From Lophium mytilinum (taxonomy: Eukaryota > Ascomycota > Dothideomycetes > Mytilinidiales > Mytilinidiaceae): a stretch of 64,000 nt of DNA. A program made the translations under genes and the position numbers. How positions within the stretch are numbered: the first letter of the stretch is position 1; every line of letters begins with the position of its first letter. Shown piece after piece: positions 10,171 to 20,698 of the stretch. Where the stretch lies: positions 1,432,456 to 1,496,455 of the forward strand of contig MU004198.1 in the NCBI GenBank assembly GCA_010093605.1, in the 5' to 3' direction. The notes under the pieces are model-generated. The model searched no databases, was not told the DNA's origin, and saw only the letters and a program-made list of their open reading frames with translations.

Positions 10171-10590
10171 GGCACGCTAGGCAGAAAAAAAGTGGCACAC
10201 TCGAGCAATTCAACACCGTCTGAGGTGGCCTGGAGAGCTATCAGGCTTCTCAAAGCTGGTATTTTATGAGTAGTGATAGTATGCTGGAGGACCTCTAGCA
10301 GTACTAAACAAGCATAGAAATACTAGAAATACCTTACAGATTTATAGACTTAATATCTACTGCTACTTATCTATCACGTTCTCTTACAGCTACTCTACCT
10401 GGTAAGTACAGTAGGTGCTCCGGTCTGCCACTGCTTGGAGTGACTTAATATGTTTCCTCATAGCCCAAAGCTGAGAATTTCTTATTCCAAAAATGCATCG
10501 AAGCACTCCAAGCAGTGGCAGACAGATGTAGAACTAAATAAGGCAGAATACCTACCAGGTGTGCCACTTCTTTTATGCCTAGCGTGCTCC
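10171..10590. mobile_element. Small non-autonomous terminal-inverted-repeat element (about 416-420 bp)
   Basis: The left end (10172-10200) and right end (10559-10587) are inverted repeats of about 29 bp that differ at two positions; each starts GCACGCTAGGCA and ends AAGTGGCACAC going inward. No open reading frame of note lies between them, so it cannot encode a transposase; it looks like a MITE. It contains a CACCGTCTGAGGTGGCC core at 10213-10229 that recurs in the repeats near 28-31 kb, and a second nested inverted repeat at 10423-10523. No clear target-site duplication was seen, so the outer boundary and superfamily are uncertain. Confidence 0.65.
10423..10523. repeat. Nested perfect inverted repeat (20-bp arms)
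   Basis: GTCTGCCACTGCTTGGAGTG at 10423-10442 is matched exactly in reverse complement at 10504-10523, enclosing 61 bp. The CCACTGCTTGG arm is the same signature found at the ends of the elements at 28.8 and 61.0 kb. Either a second element inserted inside the 420-bp element, or a sub-terminal hairpin of it. Confidence 0.7.
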
Positions 10591-10699
10591 GCCAGCCCCC
10601 TGCCCATGAACGCCGCTTGCTGAACGCCAAGAAATCAACCACCAGGTATCATAAACACAGTAAAAGAGAGAAATGCAATATAACTTGTCGAGGCAGATG

Positions 10700-12803
10700 T
10701 CAAAACCGCCGTTCGATAGCAGCAGGAATAGGCGAAGCGGCCGCCATACCTGGGAGTTGGAATGCCGTCTGCTGTGACTCTGTCATTTCGCGGATTCGCT
10801 TGATCAAGTTGCTGTAGGACAAAGTTAGCTATGTCCGTGATTTGGCTTTAATATGGCAGCGGGAACCGACCTGACGGGTAACCTAGATCTCTGCTCCTCG
10901 CTTATCACTATCTCGAGTCGTTCTTGTCGCCGAGAAGCGTGCTCCTGAAAATGTTCTTTGATAAGGGTCTTCCCAGTCTCTGTGCTTGCGCCATAGACCT
11001 TGTGTGTGCAGCCATCAAAAGTGCACATGAAAGAGTCTCCCGGCCCGTTCGATGCATACGACGGCAGAGGACTTGATATTATTGATGGGAGGAATGCAGG
11101 GCTGGTGGATTTGACAGAGTTGGCATTAGAGCTTCTCCAGCGGAGTGGTAGAGGATCACTGACTGCCTCAGTAGTAGAAGAGGATGGCGACGACGGGGGA
11201 GAGTTCAGATCGTTGCTCTCGCTTGCAGCTCGTTTTCGTGGGTTGGCCAAAGTCTCATTTACAGAACCTTTTCGCTTCGTAGGAGAGTATGAATCCAATT
11301 CCATGGGTTCGCCATCCTCGCTGTCGCCCTCGCCGGGCTCGTTAATGATAGGAATGGGCGCTGTAGTTTTCCCTTTTTTGCCTTTATTTCCCTTGCCAGC
11401 TATCTTGCTACCTTTGGGTCTCAGGCCGCCCTTGTGAGAGTGCCGGTGTCTTCGCGTTCCATCATCGGAAGAGGAAGAGGAGCTCTGGTCGCTTGCCTCG
11501 TCCTCACTGGAGTCTTGGTCTAAAGGCACTTTCCGGGGGATGAGCACCAGTTGCGAGGCAATTCTGATGGTAGCTGCTGGTAAAGTGTTGGACTCCAACT
11601 CTTCGAAGATAGGTTCGTGAACAAAATGCAGCATAGTCTTCCGTCTCGGATGTTGCATAATATATCGGAGGTTCGAGCCATGAGCCTGGAGATAATGACC
11701 TGCTTGCCCTTCGCTCTCGATCTCATACTTCTGGACTACCTCTTTCGCGATGCTGCTCACCGTGACTTCTCCTGGTTTCAAATGACCCTGCGCAAATGCT
11801 TTCTGCATCAATTCCCATATTGCAGTAGCCTCCCACCAGTTATCATCCTTCTTGGGCACGCTTGGAAGATTCTCCTTCTTCGAAGCGGTCTTCTTGGGCG
11901 GCTGAGCGGAACTTGAGGAGGTGGTTGCGCCAGAAGTTTTCACTTTAGACTGTTTCTTCGAAGCCGCGTCGTTCTTTTCACTGATCTTATCGCGTACCGC
12001 CTGGAAATCTGCCTGTTGTTGTGTCAGCAAGCTTATCCCCAAATCGTGTGCGTATATACTGCCACATACCGGGAATCGCGCCTTCAAATGTTGGTACAGT
12101 GGCGTGTTACTCCAGCCAATGCCCTCAGATCGTTTGAGCATAGCCTCCATTAAGAATGACCTATGGGAGTAGAAAGTCTCGGAAGCTTCCTCCTTGCTAT
12201 GGCACTGGAAACGGGGTTCCTCAGCGTACTGCGAACTGTTAGCATGGCCATCGCAGTCAAATAATCAACTTCTTACTTCTTGAAATATCAATTCTGCGCT
12301 GGGTCCTCCACCTCTTTTCCTAGGCTGTGAATATATGTCTGCCGCAAAGTATAGGATCTCAATCGCTTCCACCATCTCCTGGTATGTGTCCCGATAGACG
12401 CGCGACGGACGAATCTCCAGCCATCCCGAGCTCCCCAGCGCCCATATCATAATCTCCTTAGTCTTGAGTGTTTGGCCCCATGCGAAGCGTGTCACATTCC
12501 TAACCTCGACGGTAACGGCCTTGCGGTACGGACGGTTGACAACTGTAGTCACATTGCGTTAGTACTTGAATCGTGGCCTCGGAGACGTGAGTTCTTACGG
12601 TACTTCTGCTGCTCGCGCGGAGGCGGGTCCAGCTTCCCCTCTACTGTCACCGGGTTGTCTGCATATGCATCGAGAAGATTGGCCGGTTTCCCGGTCTTCG
12701 GGTTGCAGACTTGCGCGTTGGAAAGTGTAAATAGCTCGTAATCGTCCGGGTTAGAGATGGATGGGTCTACTGGTTTCAGAATATCGAGTTCCGGAACAGC
12801 CAT
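10700..12803 (-). CDS. RFD-like (DNMT1 replication-foci-type) domain protein with C-terminal C2H2-like finger
   Basis: Five exons (12803-12599, 12542-12277, 12228-12070, 12012-10871, 10811-10700) join in phase to 627 residues. Residues ~60-150 (YRKAVTVEVRNVTRFAWGQ, IMIWALGSSGWLEIRPS, YRDTYQEMVEAIEILYF) resemble the fungal relatives of the DNMT1 replication-foci domain. No methyltransferase motif follows. The middle is low-complexity, Ser/Asp/Lys-rich, with basic runs suggesting a nuclear location. Near the C-terminus CTFDGC followed by HFQEH forms an unusual C-x4-C-x18-H-x3-H putative zinc finger. The last exon ends in PIPAAIERRF; without that intron the frame would run to 10825. The domain call is from memory and moderate; a chromatin role is inference. 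In tandem with the hydrolase on the same strand. Confidence 0.65.
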
Positions 12804-13176
12804 GGTGTTTGCGCGACTACTATCATGCTGCCGTCGTGATTTGGGGCGGATTGCGACAGTGAGAAGAGATGCGCGTGCGATTTTGAGAGGAGGGGCAGGC
12901 AAGTACCCGTCCACTTTACGCGCTCTTGAGTTTGGTCACGTGGATGCCGAGAAATACAGTGCTTTGGTGGACCACTTCGCCTCACTTTGTTCGCTTTCAT
13001 TTCTACTTAACGTCGCTATCGACAACTAAACCTCTCGTCGAATCGCACTAGATAGGTAACATGCAAGATATGATACGCAAGATTTGGTTAATTTTTCAAA
13101 GCTTTACTTCCAAGACCTCTTTTACCAAATTTTCAAAATAGATTTCTCTAGAATGCCGACGTGTCCCCTTGCATTT
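12804..13176. other. Intergenic, promoter of the RFD-like gene
   Basis: 373 bp between two minus-strand genes. An in-frame upstream ATG (12914) for the RFD-like gene would add a basic 37-residue leader; the internal start at 12803 is preferred because its N-terminus is acidic and ordered. Nothing else recognised. Confidence 0.4.
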
Positions 13177-13997
13177 TCACCTCTGAGCAATCACTCTGAC
13201 TTCCCGACCAGCCTCTTCGATGAGGACTTGAGCGGTCCATTCAGGCTTGCTGATGAACGGAAAATGCCCACTGTCCACCTTGATGATCCGGTCTATCTTG
13301 TGCGTTCCACTTTCTTTGGCCGTTTCGAGAAGACGCCGCTGCCCAATGAGAGTAGCAGGTCTATCTCTCGTGCACTCAACGTAAGTCGTCGGAATGTAAC
13401 GCCAGGCAGCGTACGTGGTTGCACTCTGAAACGACCCTAAGCTTTGGGTTTGGAGGTCCTTCGCAAGCTCTGCAACCTCATGGTCGTCCAGATCTTGGTA
13501 GAACATGCCCTTTGCATCTTCAGGCCCGTAATTGACGAAGCCAGCCTGTAGAAAAAGGTCAGAAACTATCAACAGGATGCGGTGAGGCGCCACATATCGA
13601 TATAGGACTTCATGTTTTCTTCAGCCCCTGGAGGAAACAGCCGGGACCCCTCCTGCGCGAGGAAAGCAGCTAGGTAGACTAGTCTCACGACGCCCCCCTT
13701 GAGACCTTTGGAAAAACACGCTGCTTTATCGAGACCCTCCAAGGCAGTGCCACCGGCCAGACCACTGAAGCTGTGCATGACAACTACAATGTCACGTTCC
13801 TGGGCGAGTTTGGAGATCATGCTGCGAATGATGTCGATATCAGCCTTTAAGTCCGGAACAGGAGGAGTAGATCCAGAGGAAGGCAGCGCGGGGGCGGAGG
13901 CTGAATAGCCTGCCTTTTCGAGTTCAACAATGAGGCGATCCCAACACTTGGGGCCATGCCACGCGCCATGAAGGAGAACGAAGACTGGCTTGGACAT
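13177..13997 (-). pseudogene. Alpha/beta hydrolase (AB_hydrolase_6 type), frame conflict as given
   Basis: The first segment (13997 to about 13585) begins MSKPVFVLLHGAWHGPKCWDR, the oxyanion-hole HG-x-W pattern of fungal AB_hydrolase_6 proteins, and carries the nucleophile elbow VVMHSFSGLAGG (Ser at S-x-S). The second segment (to the stop at 13177) carries the acid and the catalytic His, ending IKVDSGHFPFISKPEWTA. An intron would be expected between IDM and AGFVNYGPEDAKG, but the only GT (GATAT|GTGGCG) to AG (CTACAG|GCTGGC) pairing shifts the frame by one. So either splicing is unusual, the sequence has an indel error, or the gene is inactivated. Substrate unknown. Confidence 0.65.
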
Positions 13998-14469
13998 GAT
14001 GAAGATGTCTATGAGACTGAGGTACTTCGAGGAAAAGATGTACACGCTAGATTGAGGAAAGCTCGTAGATTAAGTATGGGAGGTAAGCTGTATATGGTGC
14101 TGACATACTGTGCCTCTCCCTTCAACATCAGCTTACCTGCGTTCTTACTCATCTACTCAAAATAGGCGATTACTTGTCTTCTTTCCACTAGCCTCACACA
14201 ATGACCGAACATAGGTTTACTTCATTGTTACTGGAGTGTTTCAGACGTCGTATTTTCTGTTTTTCTCTCTAGTTCACTCGAGTGCTCTAGAAGCTCCTCT
14301 TTCCTTTCTAGTCACATCACTATGGCAAGTTTGATAAATCTAAGTGTCATGATTCTTTGTGACCTGGAAACATCAGTCATGTATAATAGGAAACAAATCA
14401 CTGTCACTATCATCAACATCGCTCTCAGAGCACCAGTATCACCTTCTCCATCCCCCTCCTCCATCCGTC
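13998..14469. promoter_or_regulatory. Divergent intergenic between hydrolase and SET-domain gene
   Basis: 472 bp between the two start codons. AT-richer than the flanking genes and pyrimidine-rich just before 14470. No specific motif recognised. Confidence 0.4.
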
Positions 14470-15566
14470 ATGGCGCAATCAAAACGCTACCGCCTAGAAG
14501 ACATCCCTAACAAAGGGCGCGGCGTCCGCGCCGACGTCGACGAAATCAAGCCCGGTACGGAAATCATGCATGAAACCGCCCTCTTCTCGATCCCCATCGC
14601 GACAGGACCCGCCGCCTGGAACACCGCAGCGCAGGAAGCTTGGTTCAACATCGAGCGCACCGGCAAAACTTCCTACATCGCCAATGCCATCAACGCCCTC
14701 TCCCCAACCGACCGCGCTCTCTTCCGCTCCCTCTCTGCTGGCGCCGACCCCAATCTCAGCGCCTCCGCCGCCGACATCGCGCGCGTCGAGCGCAACTACT
14801 TCTCCCTGGCAATATCGAGCACACCGCGATCCGCATCGTGGTAATCCGCGAAACATGCTTCTTCAACCACTCGTGCCGGCCCAACGCCGCCGCCGTGCAG
14901 GGGGGGTGGGAAGCGGGAGCCGTGCCCGACAACCGCGTCGTGGCGTTGACCAAGATCAAGAAGAACGACGAGATCGTCATCGACTACTTCACCAACGCGC
15001 AGACGTACACGACCGCGCTCGATCGCGCGCAGCAGTCTCTCGGCGGGCCGTGCAAGTTCACGTGCGACTGCGTGAGCTGCAAAAAAGACCGAGTTGAGTC
15101 AGACCGTAATCGCGCGGAGATGTTGCTGAGGAGGAAGCAGCTGGGAATGAAGGAACCGAAGAATGGAGGGGTGCCGGAAATGAAGATGCCTAGGCGGAGA
15201 GCAGCGACGACGGAGTTGGAGTGGCTGCCGACGGTGCCGTTTGCGTACGAGAAGCTGCCGAAGGACGGGAAGAAGATGAAGAAGGCCGACTGCGTGAACA
15301 GAGTGTGGCTGGCGGAGCGGCAGTGTGAGTTGTTCATTGCGGAGGGGATTCTGGATGTTAGGCTGGCGGAGGCGTATCATATCCTTGCGAGCGCGTATGT
15401 AAGGAATGACGACTTACAGAAGGCGTTGGCCGCGTGTGGAAATGGGATTGCGATTTTGATGGCGACGTATGGGAAGAGGATGCATGGGAAGGATTTGGAT
15501 GATATGAATGAGACGTTGGGGGAAATCTGTATGTTGATGCGGGAGAAGTTGAAGTGGTTTGAATGA
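14470..15566 (+). pseudogene. SET-domain protein with a one-base frame break near 14808-14811
   Basis: Reads MAQSKRYRLEDIPNKGRGVRA at the start, the N-terminal half of a SET fold, up to VERNYFSL; the frame then breaks and the next frame continues NIEHTAIRIVVIRETCFFNHSCRPNA, the central SET motif. A post-SET-like cysteine group (CKFTCDCVSC) and a C-terminal helical, TPR-like region (AEAYHILASAYVRNDD) follow to the stop at 15566. There is no room for an intron at the break: one missing base around CTGGCAAT would restore continuity. It may be a sequencing or assembly error, or a young pseudogene. If intact it would be a SET/TPR lysine methyltransferase-like protein of unknown substrate, about 365 residues. 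Confidence 0.7.
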
Positions 15567-15960
15567 TTCGGGAGATTGGGAAGGAGACGTATAGCTTGAA
15601 CGCTTTGCCGTGAAAATGGAGCAAGTTCGACTTCGCTAACGTCAAACGGCGAATGTATATCGTATTCGTCTCACTGATAGATGATTAAAAGTTCAATAGC
15701 AGCAGAAAATTGAGTGCAGACGCTTTTCGAATTGGTTATTCTACGACCAAGTCAGAGAGCCTTCATTGGCCTCTAATGCCGAAAATCAGGCGTTCGAAGT
15801 CCTAGCCAACACACATAAGACAGTCATGTCCTCACTAGCCAGGCTTAGGAATCATATACAGCCACAGTGTGAACCCACGCACCCGTGACACCAAACTCCA
15901 AAGCCCTTTTGACATCAATGATTCCACAAAAGAAGAAAGCCCTCCCCCATTCTCGCTGCC
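15567..15960. other. Convergent intergenic between SET gene and NHP2
   Basis: 394 bp holding both 3' UTRs. No RNA gene or repeat recognised. Confidence 0.45.
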
Positions 15961-16812
15961 TCACTTCGTCACCCCCTCCGATGCCTTCAACACCAGCTTC
16001 ACCAGCCCTCCATACACCTCTGCATACTCCTTCTTCTCATCCGCATCTACCTCCGCACCTTTCTTTCCCGGCAGCCGGTCCTTGGACACCATGACCACAC
16101 TAGTTGGCCGCTTCGTAGCACCCGCGGCACCTAGCTCAGCGCGCGACGTGACGTAGATGTAGGGAATGTTGTGGTCCTCACAGAGAACGGGGAGATGCGA
16201 GATAACATCCATGGGCGAGATATCAGCCGCGATGATGACGACGCCGGCGGGGTTCTTGGAGTTGACGGACGTGATAGCTTCGGTTTCGGACTTTCGGAGG
16301 GCCTTGACGACTTCTTTGACGCCACGCTTGAGAGTCTTGTGTTTGGCCGCTATAGACAATTCGTTAGCTGTGTTCATCGCAGCTTCATGGAGTACTGAGT
16401 AGGCGAAGAAGCTGAGAGTCCCGCGCACGAGACATCTCCCTTCCTAGACGAAAATGCACACACCCTTTTTAACACTCTTCATGACCTTCTTCGTCTGCTT
16501 ATCGTCGGCAAGCGGGTTCGCAAACGGCACCACCGCGCCCACTATAGGTCCAGCAGGCGCTTCCGCATCGCTCATATCCGCATCACCATCCTCGTCCACC
16601 TTCGCCTTTAACCTGATGACAGTCTCAGTCTCCACAGGCGCCGGCGACGTCTCCGAATCCAGCTCCGCCTCAAGCAGCTCCGTCACATCGCTCTTGCGCT
16701 TCTCCTTCTTTTCCTTCTTGTCCTTTTTCGACTTCTTGCTCACGCCGTTGACTTCGGTAAGCTTCTCCTTCTTCTCTTTCCGGTCCTTCTTCTCGGACTT
16801 GTCTTTGCCCAT
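15961..16812 (-). CDS. NHP2: H/ACA ribonucleoprotein subunit Nhp2 (L7Ae family)
   Basis: Core protein of H/ACA snoRNPs, which guide pseudouridylation and rRNA processing in the nucleolus. Exons 16812-16464 and 16349-15961 give 245 residues, longer than yeast Nhp2 because of an N-terminal Lys/Glu-rich extension (~90 residues, with KKEKKEKRKSD-type runs typical of nucleolar proteins in Pezizomycotina). The L7Ae core is clear: AKHKTLKRGVKEVVKALRKS, then GVVIIAADISPMDVISHLPV, then IPYIYVTSRAELGAAG and KRPTSVVMV. The intron has a GCTAAC branch point and a TAG acceptor. Convergent with the SET gene. Confidence 0.93.
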
Positions 16813-18041
16813 GGTGAAGAATTGCGATTGGGTTCTAGGAATGGACGTTCGTGGTTGGGTAGGAATTGGGGTGGAGTTGTGGTCGTGGAGCTTGGTCGCC
16901 GTGTGCGAAGCTTCTGCTGTGAGCTTTTTTGCGGTTCCAAAATTTTGATTCGCGCGCTAGATGCGGACTAGCGGGCTTGGCGAACACCTCGCCCCAGCTC
17001 GTATCGACCAGGATCCGAGCTTTCAGGTATCAGCTTGTCGAAAGGTCTGATTCGCATGCTCATCATATGCGCAACGTTGGACCGCTTTTGGGGTCGCTCT
17101 TCAAATTGCCCTGCCATGTGAAGTCAATGTCTCAACATGTGATTCACGCCATCACAATTGGGCATGTGAATCAGATTGCAGACTGTACACGTAAGCACCC
17201 TTGACAGCGGCGATGGGGCGGCTTGGTTTTCACTTCTGTTAAGCAGATATTCAATGCGATAGAAATCGTCCCATCAGGTTATCTGCATTCCACACATTGC
17301 ACATATTAATTCACAGCGTCAAGCACATAGAACAGACATGACCAGCAAAACTCCACTTTGCGAAAGCTACTTATACAGACTATCAGGAAGAGTCCCATAC
17401 ACCTCCTCTTTGTCCAATTTGCAAATCAACGGAGCGCAACTACCACCAAAAGATGCTGCCAGACGCTGAGGAAAGCATAGATAGGAGCAAGCTGAAAGCA
17501 AAGCAACGCACAGCGAACATGGTATATGCAATAGATGGAAAAAGCCAGAAGCGAAGACAAAGAAAACATACGGCCGAGAGGAGACAAGGTATTACCGCGC
17601 AGCAAATATGCTGGCTTGAGGACCACAGGAGAAGAACACACATGTGGTACCAGCCAGCAGAGAGTGCCTTTTGTGAAAAGACACTAAGAGGGTATGAGAG
17701 TCGAAGAGATATTAGAGAGGTCTCACAAGACCACCAGATGAGGAGTGAACACGAGCCCGAGTGTGTATGTTACCCCGACCGCCCACCCCGTGTTCGCCAT
17801 TAGCCCGCCGTCCGAACAGCCAGACGAAATACCGACAAGAGGAAACCACACGAAATCAGAAAGCCACGCTCCGTGTATGCAAGTGGAAAACAAGCCGAAC
17901 TCCCGGCGATGCTCCGACTAGAAGACAGGAGATCTCGGGACAACGGAAAGTGGAAGACCAGTCTAATGATGAAATTGGATACCAAGGAAATGATCAAAGG
18001 AAACACGTAAAAGTCGTTAAGCTGAGATACCAAACTAGAGT
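16813..18041. other. Intergenic between NHP2 and the zinc-finger factor
   Basis: 1.23 kb. It contains the NHP2 promoter and the transcription-factor gene's 3' end. 17440-18000 is purine-rich on the plus strand, which on the minus strand reads as a long pyrimidine-rich 3' tract. Short open frames here show no protein-like composition. Nothing recognised. Confidence 0.4.
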
Positions 18042-20698
18042 CTAGTATGCAACTTGCATTTCCATCACTTGAACACCCTGAGATGTTAGTGATGGAGTAG
18101 GAGATCCGGATCGAGATGAGATGGCGTCCTCGTAGCCAACGAGTGCTTGAGAATGAAGCTTGAAGGATTCACCCATGAGTTTGGTGATACTATCAACGGT
18201 TAGTCAAATGTTTGAAAGGTTACCAGAGAGATCAAACATACCCCCAGACGACGACCTCGTCGATCATGCTTCCCCAAAGCCTCGCTACGGTGGAACTAAG
18301 CTTGGCACCGTAAACATCGGCTGAATCGTCATCGAACAGATTGCTGAGCTTGTTGTACATGGCTGTTTCTTCCTCGGTGGCAGGTTCTTCGTCATGTTCC
18401 AGACGATAGAGCCACAAAGTAAGAATAACCATAAGATCCATGCCGCATAGTGGGTGCTCGATACTCCAATTGGTAGCTGATGTTCTTGCAACCCAGCGGA
18501 TGCCTTGGAGTGCAGCTACCTCGATGCAATCGAAACACTCTGAGATGACCTTGAGCATTTCTTGCGAACGCTGGACCTTATCCCGGGCATTAGTCATAGC
18601 AGCAGCAACTTCGTAGGAGTCGTGATACCGAAGTGCCTCTTGCACCGATTTGAGATCCACGACAAGGCGAGCCCGAGTGTTTCGATACATGGCCATGGCG
18701 TTGAAGATCAGTGGATGACCTTTGTGAGGCGCGCTCAAGGAGACCACAACGGTTTCGGGCTCACAAAGTTCCAGCGATTTTTCCCACGTTTCAAGAGCCA
18801 GACGAAGTTTGTACTCGGTCACAACATCCTGGAGCGCCTCAGGGCTCCGCTTGTGGTACCAAACCTCGAGGAACAAGGCGTTGATCATAACGCGGGTGGC
18901 GAAGGCGCTGTAACGGGCTGGCTCTCCTCGGAACAAATTATCATGTGCTTGCCGGAAAGACAGAGTGTTAGAGGCGGCGAGGGTTTCCTTCCAGGAGTCC
19001 TCGTCTGACAGTCCAGCATCCCAAAGAGATTCTGAAGAAGGTAGCTCTAAGGAGTCGAACTCATTGAAACCCATGGCAGGCGTGTGATTGTAGGTCAGAG
19101 TAAGAAGACCAAAGAAGATATACACGGCGTAGTACGTGCGTCGGCATTGCTCGTCCTCAATCCACTCCTCGTGTTTGGGCTGCGCACCGCCACGAGCTTC
19201 TGTTCGGAGCTTAAGCTCGTACCTGTTACCGGCGACCATCTAGATACTATTAGCCTGTGTCAACGTAAGCAATGGAGCTGTAACTTACATTAGCTAGTAA
19301 GCTCTTTATCGAACAAGCCCACTCGAGGCCCTTAGGGTCGCCACTCCAGCTAGCAAATATCATGTTCAGCAGCGTGCTTTGCATGGTCCACAACGGGCAC
19401 TTCCTAGAGCTGAAATTTTCCTTGTTCTGCAGGAACTGGTTGATGAGCACCTTCGAGCCGATATGAAGCATGTACGCCTGGTCCTGGTCAAAGGTGTACA
19501 GGGCGCCGATGGATAGCACTGCGAGAAGAAGTGGCGCAGATACTTCAGACGGCTTGAAGGAGCCTGGGTGCAGGAACGGCAAGTGATGGTGGAACAGCGT
19601 GAAGTAGGTGTGCAAATAGCGGTTCAGGACAGCCCTATTGGGAAGGCGGAACGTGTCGAGTAGCGCCGTCTCGTTGTCAAAGACCCTGATGTTCTCGAAG
19701 ATCTGTGCACAAGCTTCTTCAGAGTCGACTTGCGGTGGCTTGGTCGTGGTGCAGTGCTGGGGAGGGCCGGGAGACCTTCGATAGTCGACAGGCGAGACAG
19801 GGCCGAGCATAGGGTACGGCGACAGCGCACCAGGTGTCCCAATGCCATTTCCGGGCACAGAGTTATCCAACGGTCGGAACACCATGGCATCGCTGCCGGA
19901 CATTTGTCGTTCCATGATCGGGGGTAGTTGATGCGGGTGCGTCTGCATCGATCCGCCACTCGATGACATCGAGTTCGATTTCGGCTGCGGCAGCATCGAG
20001 TCCCACGGCATTTGAGGCAGGGAGACAGCGCCGGACGGGTAGCTGACGGCCGGCTCAAGAAGGGCGGGGCCGTTGGACGAGATGACCGTTTCTGGCCCGT
20101 CGCCCACGATTTCCGGCTCCTGGCTGGCCATCGCCTTGTGATGGAAGTCAGTCATCAGCATGGCAGCCGTCTCGATATCAACCATCCCGTCGCTACTGGC
20201 CTCGATCTGCTCCAGAGTCGCCGTGTCAATGGGCATAGCCGTCTTGGATGGGCCAGACACCGCTGCCTCTGGAGCCTTTGTGGTTGTCCGACGCTTTACT
20301 TCGCTGTGCAGCGGCACGCCACCATCCTTTGCGTGTACGGTGCGGTCGTGACGCAACAGGAGATCGCGACGCACGAAGGTGCTGCGACATTTCATGCACT
20401 TGAAGGGGCGTTCCTTTGTATCTGTTTCGATGAGGGGCATTAGCAACTTTACTTTGGTTCTGCTCTCCCCGCATCGCGCATCGCGTTCGCGACAGCGCCA
20501 CCTCCGGCATCAAAACAAACGGGACTCGAGGGTGCGACAGGACTTACGTGATCGCTCGTGCCGGCTACGATGCTCGCTGCGACTGAATGCGCGGTTGCAG
20601 AACTGGCACTTGTACTTCTTCTCGGGCGCAGAGGCCGTCTTGCGGGTCGCGGCAGGCGACGAGGCGGCAGACGCGAGGGTCATGTCTGCGGCGGGCAT
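18042..20698 (-). CDS. Adr1-like C2H2 zinc-finger transcription factor with fungal_trans domain
   Basis: Four exons (20698-20548, 20421-19289, 19239-18242, 18189-18042) join in phase to 809 residues. Two adjacent C2H2 fingers lie near the N-terminus (YKCQFCNRAFSRSEHRSRH, then PFKCMKCRSTFVRRDLLLRH), linked by an HERSHTKER spacer that is only formed after splicing the first intron. A disordered Pro/Ser-rich region follows, then a fungal-specific transcription-factor domain (about 280-600; RYLHTYFTLFHHHLPFLHPGSF, LLLAVLSIGALYTFD, DEQCRRTYYAVYIFFGLL). This layout matches the Adr1/AmdX-like class that activates RNA polymerase II genes of carbon or nitrogen use. Target genes cannot be inferred. A 3.1-kb upstream region separates it from divergent CDC25. 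Confidence 0.88.

Noticed and set aside
10171-10590. Assigning the repeat elements to a named transposon superfamily (hAT, Tc1/mariner, Mutator)
   Set aside because: No clear target-site duplication or transposase relic was found at any copy, so the superfamily is left open.
10825-10870. RFD-like gene ending at 10825 without its last intron
   Set aside because: Splicing AG|GTCGG...CCTACAG gives a helical, protein-like ending (NLIKRIREMTESQQ) in frame, which is more convincing than the read-through tail.
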